Shown: piece by piece, positions 11,401 to 19,512 of the stretch
Layout: the number at the start of each line of letters is the position of its first letter
How positions within the stretch are numbered: the stretch's first letter is position 1
From: Arcicella sp.
GTDB taxonomy: Bacteria > Bacteroidota > Bacteroidia > Cytophagales > Spirosomataceae
NCBI GenBank assembly: GCA_025356745.1
Contig: JANXRS010000139.1
Location: forward strand, 1 to 35,995
DNA length: 35,995 bases
Direction of reading: 5' to 3'
Translations under genes and position numbers: made by a program
Notes under the pieces: generated by a model
What the model saw: only the letters and a program-made list of their open reading frames with translations
What the model was told of the DNA's origin: nothing
The model's database searches: none

Positions 11401-11620
11401 TGGTGCTGGAGCTATTGGTAATCGTACCATCGGATCCTCGGCTCTTGGTGGTATGTTATTCGGTACTATCTTCGGAGTTGTTATTATCCCTGGGTTATAT
11501 TTTATATTTGGTAGTTTGGCCGATGGCAGGAAAATGATTAAAGATGAAGATGAAAATCCGTTATCAGAACAATTTGTTCATTCAATCGACAACTTTACTC
11601 ACTTAGATGATGAAAAATAA
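8426..11620 (+). CDS. Efflux RND transporter permease subunit (AcrB/HAE1-like)
   Basis: 1064 aa; MFNQFIRRPVFAIVISIMIVFIGLLAIKKLPTSQFPDIAPTTV, ALVLAIGIVVDDAIVVVEAVHAKMEE, GLLGKNAVLIVEFA, GARVRFRPILMTSFAFIAGLIPL. Confidence 0.96.
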   Translation: MFNQFIRRPVFAIVISIMIVFIGLLAIKKLPTSQFPDIAPTTVNIFIAYPGASADVLVKSTLITLEQAINGVQDMRYIATDATSAGEATLRIIFEPGTDPNVAVIRVKTRVDQVMPLLPELVQREGVIISPVQPSMLMYVNLYSKDKSIDEKFLFNYATVKMIPELQRTKGVARAQILGSRRYAMRVWLNPERMRAYSISTEEVMKSIGEQSIIGRPGRIGQSSGIAAQSLEYVLTYKGRYSDPKEYEDIIVRANAQGESIHLKDIAKVELGSEFFDIYSNLDGKASAAIVLRQNYGSNANEVIAQVKEKLDLMKQSFPPGVDYKISYDVSKFLDASIEQVIDTLRDAFILVALVVFLFLGDWRSTLIPILAVPVSLIGAFFVIQAFGLSINLITLFALVLAIGIVVDDAIVVVEAVHAKMEEEPHLTPYMATKKVLGEISGAIIAITAVMVSVFLPISFMSGPVGTFYRQFSITMASSIVISALIALTLTPVLCAMLLKNNHGQVKKKNILSKALDKFNQGFDKLTGWYVDLLRLIVNRRALTVIILLAFCAGIAYESKILPSGFIPNEDQSTIYAIIQTPPGSTLEKTNEVSKRLQKICEEVKGIESVSSLAGYEIMTEGRGSNAGTCLINLKSWSDRDKNVKEIMEELEEKTRNLGATVEFFEPPAIPGFGTSGGFSMRLLDKTTDTDYREFDKINKEFMANLSKRKELTGLFTFFAANYPQYELEIDNKLAMQKGVSIGKAMDNLNILIGSTYEQGFTKFNQFFKVYVQSDPTFRKLPSDLLKLFVKNEAGEMVPYSSFMTLKKGQGPNEITRFNLYNSAAIQGLPAKGYTTADAIQAIREVSAKTLPKGYDIAFEGLSYDEANRGNEALYVFLIVLAFVYFVLAAQYESFIIPLAVVLSLPVGVFGSFLLLKLMGLENNIYAQIGLIMLVGLLGKNAVLIVEFAVQKRQQGETILDAAIEGARVRFRPILMTSFAFIAGLIPLITATGAGAIGNRTIGSSALGGMLFGTIFGVVIIPGLYFIFGSLADGRKMIKDEDENPLSEQFVHSIDNFTHLDDEK

Positions 11621-13049
11621 AAAAACAAATAATAAGTTAATAATATTCGGAATATTATTACTGATATCAGCCTGTGTACCAAAATCATTGGTTCTGATTA
11701 ATAAAAATGAAAGTAAGTATGTTCCTGAGCGTTTCAATAATGCTCAGGACAGTACCAACACAGCAAAAACGGTGTGGAAGGATTATTTTACCGACCCCAA
11801 TCTGGCTGCTCTGATTGATACGGCATTGCATAACAATCAGGAATTAAATATTACTTTACAGGAAATTGAAATTGCCAGAAATGAGATTGGAGCCAGAAAA
11901 GGGGAATATTTACCCTTCGTGACTTTGGGTGGTGGGGCAGGACTTGAAAAAGTTTCGAGATATACCAGTCAAGGTGCCAGTGATGCTTCTACGGAAATAA
12001 AGCCTGGTACTGGAACCCCTGAAGTTTTGCCAAATACGTATTTTGGTGCTTTTGCCAGTTGGGAAGTGGATATTTGGCATAAACTCCGCAACGCCCGCAA
12101 GGTAGCAGTAGCCAATTATTTAGCTTCGGTTGAAGGTAAAAATTTCTTAGTAACAAATATTGTTGCTGAAATAGCCAATTCGTACTATGAATTGGTGGCT
12201 CTTGATAATGAATTGGATATTATTAAAAAGAATATTGTTGTTCTTACGAATGCTTTATCAATCATTAGACAAGAAAAAGACGCCGCAAAAGTGACAGAGT
12301 TGGCAGTTCGCAGATTTGAAGCAGAGGTTTATAAAACGCAAAGTCTTCAATATGACATTCAACAAAAAATTACCGTCGCTGAAAACCGTATTAACTTTTT
12401 GGTAGGTAGTTTTCCGCATCATATTCAGAGAAATTCACAACGTTTTAATGAATTAATGCCTAATAAAGTTTACACAGGTATTCCGACTCAATTATTGCAA
12501 AATCGCCCTGATATTAGGCAAGCAGAATTAAAATTAGAAGCGGCAAAATTGGATGTAAGCGTAGCCAAAGCCAACTTTTATCCTTCATTGAGGCTTGGAG
12601 CATCGTTGGGTTTTAGGGCGTACAATCCATTATATTTAGCCAATCTTCCAGTATCGTTGATATCATCGCTGGCAGGTGATTTAGCCGGACCATTGATTAA
12701 TAAAAACGCTATTATTGCGATGTATAAAAATGCAAATTCTAAGCAAATTCAAGCGGTTTACGATTACGAAAAAACTGTTCTGAATGCTTATATCGAAGTA
12801 GCAAATCATTTGTCAAATATTGATAACTTGGGGAAAAATTACGAAATGAAAAACAACCAAGTTCAGGCACTCACCCAGTCTACCGAAATCTCTTTAAAAT
12901 TGTTCAAATCGGCTAGGGCAGACTATATGGAGGTTTTATTAACCCAACGTGATGTCTTAGAATCAAGAATGGAACTTATTGAAACTCGTATGAAGCAAAT
13001 GAATGTATTAGTTAATACTTACCGAGCTCTTGGGGGTGGTTGGAATTGA
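11607..13049 (+). CDS. TolC/OprM-family outer membrane efflux protein
   Basis: Overlaps the RND permease end by 14 nt; lipobox-like LLISAC; LLQNRPDIRQAELKLEAAKLDVSVAKANFYPSLRL typical of outer-membrane efflux proteins. Confidence 0.93.
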   Translation: MMKNKKTNNKLIIFGILLLISACVPKSLVLINKNESKYVPERFNNAQDSTNTAKTVWKDYFTDPNLAALIDTALHNNQELNITLQEIEIARNEIGARKGEYLPFVTLGGGAGLEKVSRYTSQGASDASTEIKPGTGTPEVLPNTYFGAFASWEVDIWHKLRNARKVAVANYLASVEGKNFLVTNIVAEIANSYYELVALDNELDIIKKNIVVLTNALSIIRQEKDAAKVTELAVRRFEAEVYKTQSLQYDIQQKITVAENRINFLVGSFPHHIQRNSQRFNELMPNKVYTGIPTQLLQNRPDIRQAELKLEAAKLDVSVAKANFYPSLRLGASLGFRAYNPLYLANLPVSLISSLAGDLAGPLINKNAIIAMYKNANSKQIQAVYDYEKTVLNAYIEVANHLSNIDNLGKNYEMKNNQVQALTQSTEISLKLFKSARADYMEVLLTQRDVLESRMELIETRMKQMNVLVNTYRALGGGWN

Positions 13050-13085
13050 TTGAAACCACATAATGGTACGGTAGTTTGATGAAAG

Positions 13086-13257
13086 ACTTCTTCAAAAGTA
13101 ACGTATGTACTTATTTGGTGAAGAACCGCACCGCCGACAGTAAGGTAAAAAAGAATTTTGTCAAATTCTACATAATTCCGTCTTCAAATAGCCGTATCGA
13201 AGTGCAATTCGCTGTTGCGAAAATATTTTGTTATGGCTATTTGAAGCTTTTACTGTC
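13086..13257. repeat. Nested inverted-repeat element (multi-hairpin)
   Basis: Outer arms gacagtaa (13136-13143)/ttactgtc (13250-13257); inner arms cttcaaatagcc (13182-13193)/ggctatttgaag (13235-13246); apical ttcgc-tgtt-gcgaa (13208-13221); side hairpin gaattt-tgtc-aaattc (13153-13168); upstream hairpin ttcttca (13088-13094)/tgaagaa (13119-13125). Confidence 0.7.
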
Positions 13258-13340
13258 AAAATTAATTTTTGAGATACATTCTGCCCATGTCACAAATAGA
13301 ATAGAACCTACACAAAATACTTCTTTTTTCTCAATAACAA

Positions 13341-13985
13341 CTACAGTTTTTCAGAATCAATCCTCTCAGTCAATAACCTCTGCTCCTCCTTGGCTGGCAG
13401 TTGAAAATCAATATTCCAACCCATTGAACTCGCCATTTGGCTTAACATTATTACTGCTTGTTTCTTAGCAATTTTGGGCAATTCGCTGGTAATGGCTTTA
13501 GTTTGCATCGTTTGTTTAGCATCGGCCAACAAAGCTGTATATTCTTCGTTTTTGAATTTATTGAAAACCCTTGGTCGATGTCATAGAATTTATAATCAGA
13601 ATCTGTACTCAAAATTTCGGGTTCGGGGAATTGTTCTATAATCATCGTGCGAGTGCCTTCCTGCCAACGAATTTTTACTTTGGCAAAATCAAAACCCACC
13701 AAACCTTCGCTTTTGCTGCAATTAAAGCTTTTTTGTTTATGGTGGTTAATCCAAATAAAACTTCTTTTTCAGAACTATGGTCATAGATTTCCGAAAAATG
13801 ACCTTCTGCCAATACCACTTTAAAAACTTTTTCAATCCTTTCTAATAAAACGGATGACTCATTTTTGATGAGCATTCCTTGCTTATTGGTAAAATTATTA
13901 TAGATTAAAAAATACCGAAACCTGCGGCAATTTCAATTAAACAAAAGACGATATTTAGGATTGATAGCATCAGTTAATAAGTTTA
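13341..13985 (-). pseudogene. DUF4230 family protein, frameshifted
   Basis: Three overlapping minus-strand ORFs in different frames read as one protein: ...VVLAEGHFSEIYDHSSEKEVLFGLTTINKKALIAAKAKV // VGFDFAKVKIRWQEGTRTMIIEQFPEPEILSTDSDYKFYDIDQG // MLADAKQTMQTKAITSELPKIAKKQAVIMLSQMASSMGWNIDF. A further frameshift is likely at a T-run in the N-terminal membrane segment. Confidence 0.8.
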
Positions 13986-14019
13986 GTAATTTAGTTTTAG
14001 GTCAATTATAGAATTATAT

Positions 14020-14044
14020 TACGTATTCTATGTAAATACGTATT
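14020..14044. promoter_or_regulatory. Candidate operator: inverted repeat tacgtatt-N7-aatacgta with palindrome aatacgtatt
   Basis: tacgtatt (14020-14027) and aatacgta (14035-14042) are perfect inverted repeats; aatacgtatt (14035-14044) is itself a perfect palindrome; lies in the region upstream of the SSS symporter. Confidence 0.35.
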
Positions 14045-14219
14045 AAGTATTGAAAATGAACTAATATACCAAATATAATTTGCCCTTTTAGAAAAATACA
14101 AGTAACGTAAATATACATTTTATTAGAAATAATAGTAAAAAAATAGTAAATTAGAGGTCGAAATTAATCATTTATTTCATACCGTTATTCCAAATAACCA
14201 ATTAAAACACATTTATCCC

Positions 14220-15860
14220 ATGCAACCACAAGGTTTACAAACATTTGACTATTTAGTATTCTTATTTTACTTCGTCCTCGTATCAAGTTACGGCTACTGG
14301 ATTTATAACAGAAAAAAAGCAAAAGAAACAAACACACAAGACTTCTTTTTAGCGGAAGGTTCATTGACTTGGTGGGCAATTGGGGCTTCACTAATTGCTT
14401 CCAATATTTCTGCTGAGCAGATGATTGGGATGTCGGGTAATGGTTTTTCAATGGGACTCGGAATTTCTACTTACGAATGGATGGCGGCAGCTACTTTATT
14501 GGTAGTTGCGGTGTTTTTTATGCCAATTTATTTAAAAAACAAAATCTCAACCATGCCACAGTTTTTAAGCCAACGTTATAACAAAACGGTAAGTTTAATT
14601 ATGGCAATTTTTTGGTTGATTCTCTATATCACAGTAAATTTAACTGCCATTTTATATTTGGGAGCCTTAGCTGTTTCTGAAATTTCAGGAATTGGATTTT
14701 ATAGCTGTATGATTATGTTAGCCATTTTTGCAGTAATTATCACGATTGGAGGCATGAAAGTTATTGGCTTTACGGACGTGATTCAAGTATTCTTCTTAGT
14801 AATCGGCGGTTTAGCGGCTACTTATTTAGCAGTAACTTTAGTTTCAGGAACGGGCGGATTAAGTGGTTTGGTGGACGGTTTCAAATTAATGACCCAAAAT
14901 CACGACGACCATTTCCACATGATATACAGAGAAAGTGCTGACCCTCATGGTCATTCAAACTATATGTCATTACCAGGACTTACGGTTTTATTTGGCGGTA
15001 TGTGGATTGTGAACTTGAACTATTGGGGTTGCAATCAGTACATTACGCAACGTGCTTTGGGTGCAGATTTAGATACTGCTCGTAAAGGCTTATTATTTGC
15101 GGCATTCTTAAAATTATTAATGCCAGTAATCGTAACCTTGCCCGGAATTGCCGCTTATGCTTTATATCAAAAAGGAATGTTTCAAAAAGAAATGCTTGAT
15201 GCGACTGGTGCTTTTAACCAAGATAGAGCCTATCCTGTATTATTGAATTTATTGCCAGCGGGCTTAAAAGGTTTATCTTTTGCTGCGCTTACTGCCGCAG
15301 TAGTTGCCTCATTAGCAGGTAAGGCAAACAGTATTTCTACCATTTTTACCCTTGATGTTTTCAGACCTTATTTTGCGAAAGATATGTCTGAAAAACAATT
15401 AGTATGGGTTGGAAGAGTTGTTATTGTTGTTGCGATGGTTTTAGCAATCGTAGTTTCTCCTTTCATGGGAATTGATAAAAAAGGCGGTTTTCAGTTTATT
15501 CAAGAAATGACTGGACTTCTTTCTCCAGGTATTTTTGCGGCTTTTATAATGGGATTTTTCTGGAAAAAAACCAATTCAGCGGGAGCATTTTTTGCGATTG
15601 TGGGCGGTTTTTTAATTGCTTTATCAATGCATAATGACTGGCTACCAGGCACTGATTGGACACAAGTTCCCTTTCTTGACCGTATGGGATGGGTTTTTGT
15701 AATTTGTGTTTCAGTAATGTTTATTTTGAGTCTTGTTTTACCTGACGAGAAAAAAGGATTAGAAATTGATGCTTCAATGTTTAAAACTACACGAGGATTT
15801 GCCATCGGTGCGTTTATTGTAATTGCTACCATTATCTCATTATATACTTATTTCTGGTAG
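14220..15860 (+). CDS. Sodium/solute (sugar) symporter, SSS family, SGLT-like
   Basis: FFLAEGSLTWWAIGASLIASNISAEQMIGMSGNGF, NYWGCNQYITQRALGADLDTARKGLLFAAFLKLLMPVIVTLPGIAAYAL. Confidence 0.93.
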   Translation: MQPQGLQTFDYLVFLFYFVLVSSYGYWIYNRKKAKETNTQDFFLAEGSLTWWAIGASLIASNISAEQMIGMSGNGFSMGLGISTYEWMAAATLLVVAVFFMPIYLKNKISTMPQFLSQRYNKTVSLIMAIFWLILYITVNLTAILYLGALAVSEISGIGFYSCMIMLAIFAVIITIGGMKVIGFTDVIQVFFLVIGGLAATYLAVTLVSGTGGLSGLVDGFKLMTQNHDDHFHMIYRESADPHGHSNYMSLPGLTVLFGGMWIVNLNYWGCNQYITQRALGADLDTARKGLLFAAFLKLLMPVIVTLPGIAAYALYQKGMFQKEMLDATGAFNQDRAYPVLLNLLPAGLKGLSFAALTAAVVASLAGKANSISTIFTLDVFRPYFAKDMSEKQLVWVGRVVIVVAMVLAIVVSPFMGIDKKGGFQFIQEMTGLLSPGIFAAFIMGFFWKKTNSAGAFFAIVGGFLIALSMHNDWLPGTDWTQVPFLDRMGWVFVICVSVMFILSLVLPDEKKGLEIDASMFKTTRGFAIGAFIVIATIISLYTYFW

Positions 15861-15886
15861 AAAGTTATAAGATTTTTTAGCATATA

Positions 15887-15934
15887 ACGCAGGCTGGCAG
15901 CTCCACTGAGAGTTAAATCCAGCCTGCGTTTTTT
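15887..15934 (+). terminator. Rho-independent terminator after the SSS symporter
   Basis: acgcaggctgg (15887-15897) / ccagcctgcgt (15919-15929), perfect 11-bp stem, followed by a T-run. Confidence 0.9.
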
Positions 15935-16015
15935 ATAAAAGACCATAGTAAAATTAGTTTTTTTTGCCATTTTGAAAATCGTTAACTTTGTCGGCAAATA
16001 AATTATTATTAGATT

Positions 16016-16635
16016 ATGCGTAAAATTTACCTATCAATCCTCATACTATTTTCTTATAAAAATATTGCCCAAGATATTTTTATACCTGATTCTATCAAAA
16101 AAATATTGAAGCAACCCCTATAAATATACGTTTAAAAGTTGATGGAAAATTAGACGAATCTGTCTGGAATCAAGCTAAGGAAATTACCGATTTTATTCAA
16201 TTTTAGCCATACATTCTTGCCTCCAATAGTCACGACCTGTTCCAATTGAAGCGGGTTTTAGAATTGTAAACCGCTCCTTAAAAAGTAATTCGGAGGTCGT
16301 TTTACCAATAATCAATATCGAAATTTGGGAATAAAAATGAGTCTGGAAATAATCAACTTTATACTCTTTCGGGGCGTTTTGCTTTGAATCCAAGAGTACA
16401 ATTAATCGGATTTTATCAACATAATTCCATCAGTAATTTTGATGTTTGGAATGTTCGTTTTTCATGGGAATATAAGCCCTTATCGTTTATTTATTGGGTT
16501 TTTAATCAACGTGGCTATGATGATTTTAGAACACAATTATCAAACGATGGGTTAAGAAGAATAAAAACTGACCAATTATCTCGGCAAAATGAGCAACAGA
16601 CGATTGCGAAGATTTCTTATTTAAACCAATTTTAA
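16016..16635 (+). pseudogene. DUF5916 / CBM9-like outer membrane protein, internally deleted
   Basis: Starts MRKIYLSILILFSYKNIAQD, then out of frame INIRLKVDGKLDESVWNQAKEITDFIQF*; resumes as the barrel C-terminus GNNQLYTLSGRFALNPRVQLIGFYQHNSISNFDVWNVRFSWEYKPLSFIYWVFNQRG. The middle (most of a ~700-aa protein) is missing. TAACTTTG -7-like box about 30 nt before the start. Confidence 0.75.
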
Positions 16636-16699
16636 AAGTACAATAGATATCCAACTTGTTAAACTCTGAAGACAGGGAAATAACTGTCACATAAAAAGT

Positions 16700-17074
16700 A
16701 TGTCCAAAATATCAATCCGTCCAATCCTCACTTTTGAAAAAGAAGCAGAAAGTGATTTTGAAAAGTTTCAAAATGACGTATTACGTCCAATCTTGAAATT
16801 GCAAAATGATTTGCTTCTTGAAGTCTTCAAAACCTACTGCCATAAGCGAAAAGGCACATTTTATAAACTTTCTGAAAAAGAAAAAGCAATTTATATTGAC
16901 CAATCCGTTCGGAAAGACATGAAATTCAAACACTATCTTGAAGGTATCATCACGGGTATGTTTACCTTGGAAGAATACAAAACATTTCTCGAAAATGAAG
17001 AAGAATTAACCAAAAGGATGGTGAATTTATTGGTACAACGCTTACAGAGTCAATTTAAAACTGAAAATAAATAA
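16700..17074 (+). CDS. Conserved Bacteroidota hypothetical protein (often annotated 'glyoxalase')
   Basis: ILTFEKEAESDFEKFQNDVLRPILKLQNDLLLEVFKTYCHKRKGTFYKLSEKEKAIYIDQSVRKDMKFKHYLEGIITGMFT resembles a family I recall as conserved in Bacteroidota; the name is not functional evidence. Confidence 0.7.
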   Translation: MSKISIRPILTFEKEAESDFEKFQNDVLRPILKLQNDLLLEVFKTYCHKRKGTFYKLSEKEKAIYIDQSVRKDMKFKHYLEGIITGMFTLEEYKTFLENEEELTKRMVNLLVQRLQSQFKTENK

Positions 17075-18530
17075 ATTGAGCAGGTTGGTCATACATTCCC
17101 AAGAATAAAATTGCTAAAATGATTCCATAATATAATATCCAACGAACCAATAAAGGACTTCTACTTAATGATTCTCTAAGGCTTTTTCCACGCTGTTTTA
17201 GGTGGACAACTTCCATCACAACTATTGCAAAAGCTACCATTGCAAAATTGGTAACTCCTTTTCCTAAAAAGATACTTTTTTCAATAAACTCTTTATTTCC
17301 CAGTTGTTGCAATTGCTCGCCTAAGCCACTAAAAAGGTGTGAAGCAATGTAAGTAGCTTCCTGAATGTTAGAGGCACGGAAGAAAATCCAAGCGAAAGAA
17401 GTCAAGCAGAAAACTATTAAAATCTGGATTAATTTATATGAAAATGTAAATTTATTAATACCGATAATATTAACTATTTTATTTCTAAAATTAACCGTCA
17501 AGTTGCCAAAAACAAGATAAAATCCGTGAATCGCTCCCCAGATAACAAATGTCCAACTTGCTCCATGCCATATTCCAGAAACCAAAAACACAATAAAAAG
17601 ATTATATTCTCTTCGCCATTTAGAAACCCGATTTCCTCCTAATGAAATATACAAATAATCTTTGAACCAAGATGATAAGGAAATATGCCAACGTCGCCAA
17701 AATTCTGACATTGTTTTAGAAAAATAAGGTCGGTCAAAATTCTTCATTAGCTTAAAACCCATCACTTGAGCTGAGCCAAGTGCAATATCTGAATATCCCG
17801 AAAAGTCACAAAATATCTGGATTGAAAAAAATACAGTTGCCACAATGAGCGGCATTCCTGTGTGATTATAGGGATATTTGTACACATTTTCAACCATTAT
17901 AGCAAGGCGGTCGGCAATGACAACTTTCTTAAACATTCCCCAAGCCATTAGTTTCAACCCGTCTGTAACTCGTTTATAATCAAAGTTATGCTTTTCATAA
18001 AATTGATGAATTACATTCTGTGGACGTTCAATAGGTCCTGCCACCAATTGCGGATAGAACATCACATACAGAGCGTAAATCCCAAAATGGTGTTCTGCTT
18101 TTTGGTTTCCACGATATACTTCAATCGTGTAGGACATGGCTTGAAAAGTATGAAAAGAAAGACCGATTGGCAACAATATTTGAAGAAATGGAACAGGATT
18201 TTTTAGGTCGAATCCTTCTAAAAGCCACGTGAAATTAAGATTCAAGAAGTTGAAATATTTGAAGATTGCCAATACACCGATATTCGCAATGAGACTTAAA
18301 ATCAGGTAAAATTTGCGTTTTTCACCTTCAGATTGTTCAATATAAATTCCTGCAAAATAGTCAATCACTATTGTAAATCCCAGAATCAGGATATAAATAG
18401 GTTTGAAAACCATGTAGAAATAGCAACTCGCAATCAAAAGTAGGGCCCAACGGAAACGGTACGGTAGAACGAAATATAAAATCGTTACGATTGGGAAGAA
18501 AAGCAGGAATTCTATAGAGTTAAAAAGCAT
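17055..18530 (-). CDS. MBOAT family O-acyltransferase (AlgI/PatA-like)
   Basis: MLFNSIEFLLFFPIVTILYFVLPYRFRWALLL, AGPIERPQNVIHQF, DFSGYSDIALGSAQVMGFKLMKNFDRPYFSKTMSEFWRRWHISLSSWFKDYLYISLGGNR, VFLVSGIWHGASWTFVIWGAIHG. Confidence 0.95.
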   Translation of the reverse strand: MLFNSIEFLLFFPIVTILYFVLPYRFRWALLLIASCYFYMVFKPIYILILGFTIVIDYFAGIYIEQSEGEKRKFYLILSLIANIGVLAIFKYFNFLNLNFTWLLEGFDLKNPVPFLQILLPIGLSFHTFQAMSYTIEVYRGNQKAEHHFGIYALYVMFYPQLVAGPIERPQNVIHQFYEKHNFDYKRVTDGLKLMAWGMFKKVVIADRLAIMVENVYKYPYNHTGMPLIVATVFFSIQIFCDFSGYSDIALGSAQVMGFKLMKNFDRPYFSKTMSEFWRRWHISLSSWFKDYLYISLGGNRVSKWRREYNLFIVFLVSGIWHGASWTFVIWGAIHGFYLVFGNLTVNFRNKIVNIIGINKFTFSYKLIQILIVFCLTSFAWIFFRASNIQEATYIASHLFSGLGEQLQQLGNKEFIEKSIFLGKGVTNFAMVAFAIVVMEVVHLKQRGKSLRESLSRSPLLVRWILYYGIILAILFLGMYDQPAQFIYFQF

Positions 18531-19449
18531 GGTTTTTTATTGTCTCAATTAATTTTTGTGTACGTTCAATTCTACAATTCCCAAAAAGATGGAAATGGGT
18601 ATCGTAAAAACAATCATCTGGATAAATTCCATCAGATAATGTATTTATTTTCAAACAGTTAATGTTCTTTTGCATTTGTTTTTCATAATAATTTAAAGCT
18701 TCTTTATTCATGTTATATCCCGTTTGTGAATAACAGGGAAAATACCAATTAACCTCCCCTCCTTTTGCCCTAACTTCTTTGATAAATTCATTAATTGTTC
18801 GAATTTCAACCGAATAGTTTTGACTTTTAATCCCTGCCAAATCGTTAAGCGGACGTTTTGGAGGGTTATTTAAATGTGCTAACAAATCCCCTTTTTGAGA
18901 AAATCCTTTTCGGAAATAATCAGAAATTTTATCATCAACTTGGGGCGATTTTATTCGATTTGGAAAAAAAATCAAGTTCCGTGTGTAACGAGAAAAAAAC
19001 GATGCTTTTTTCTCTAAAAGGTCTAAGAAATTCACATATCCTACATAGTTATATGCTGGTGGATAGGCAAAAGCAGCCATTTGCTTAGAATAATCATCTC
19101 CCGACTTTTTGAGATAATACTCTGTACTCAATATTACTAAATCGCCTTTTTTAACTTCTGAAAGGGTTTCTTGTAAAATAAAATCAAGTCCAAAACCACC
19201 ATATAATCCTAAATTCACTACTGGACGTTGAAGTGAATTTTCAATAGAATCAGAAGATATTCCAAAGGCTAAACTTGAACCACCAGCCAGAATAATTTTA
19301 GGTTTTTGAATAGATTGGGCATATTTATGCTTATCGGTAATGGCAGCAAAGTAATTTTTCTCACTATCATCTTGAATCAAAATTATTCCGCCAATTGTTG
19401 AAATAATTAAGGTAACTAGAGTAGTAATTTTTATGATAAAGTTTAGCAT
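18520..19449 (-). CDS. SGNH-like extracytoplasmic protein, likely acyl-transfer partner (copy 1)
   Basis: N-terminal membrane anchor; Ser motif AGGSSLAFGISSDSIE; C-terminal Asp-His motif YDTHFHLFGNCR; overlaps the MBOAT start by 11 nt. Confidence 0.65.
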   Translation of the reverse strand: MLNFIIKITTLVTLIISTIGGIILIQDDSEKNYFAAITDKHKYAQSIQKPKIILAGGSSLAFGISSDSIENSLQRPVVNLGLYGGFGLDFILQETLSEVKKGDLVILSTEYYLKKSGDDYSKQMAAFAYPPAYNYVGYVNFLDLLEKKASFFSRYTRNLIFFPNRIKSPQVDDKISDYFRKGFSQKGDLLAHLNNPPKRPLNDLAGIKSQNYSVEIRTINEFIKEVRAKGGEVNWYFPCYSQTGYNMNKEALNYYEKQMQKNINCLKINTLSDGIYPDDCFYDTHFHLFGNCRIERTQKLIETIKNHAF

Positions 19450-19512
19450 TTTCTTAGATAGGTTTATATATTCAATAAAAGCTTGTAGTAGGAAGTCATC
19501 AGAATACTTCCG

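Noticed and set aside
13076-13468. 130-aa plus-strand ORF after the TolC gene
   Set aside because: Covers the inverted-repeat element and is antisense to the DUF4230 remnant; composition and sequence do not look like a real protein.
15887-15934. Strong inverted repeat after the SSS symporter
   Set aside because: Perfect 11-bp stem with a T-run is a standard terminator.
19491-19511. ggaagt/acttcc inverted repeat between the two SGNH genes
   Set aside because: Only 6 bp and next to a stop codon; too short to distinguish from chance.
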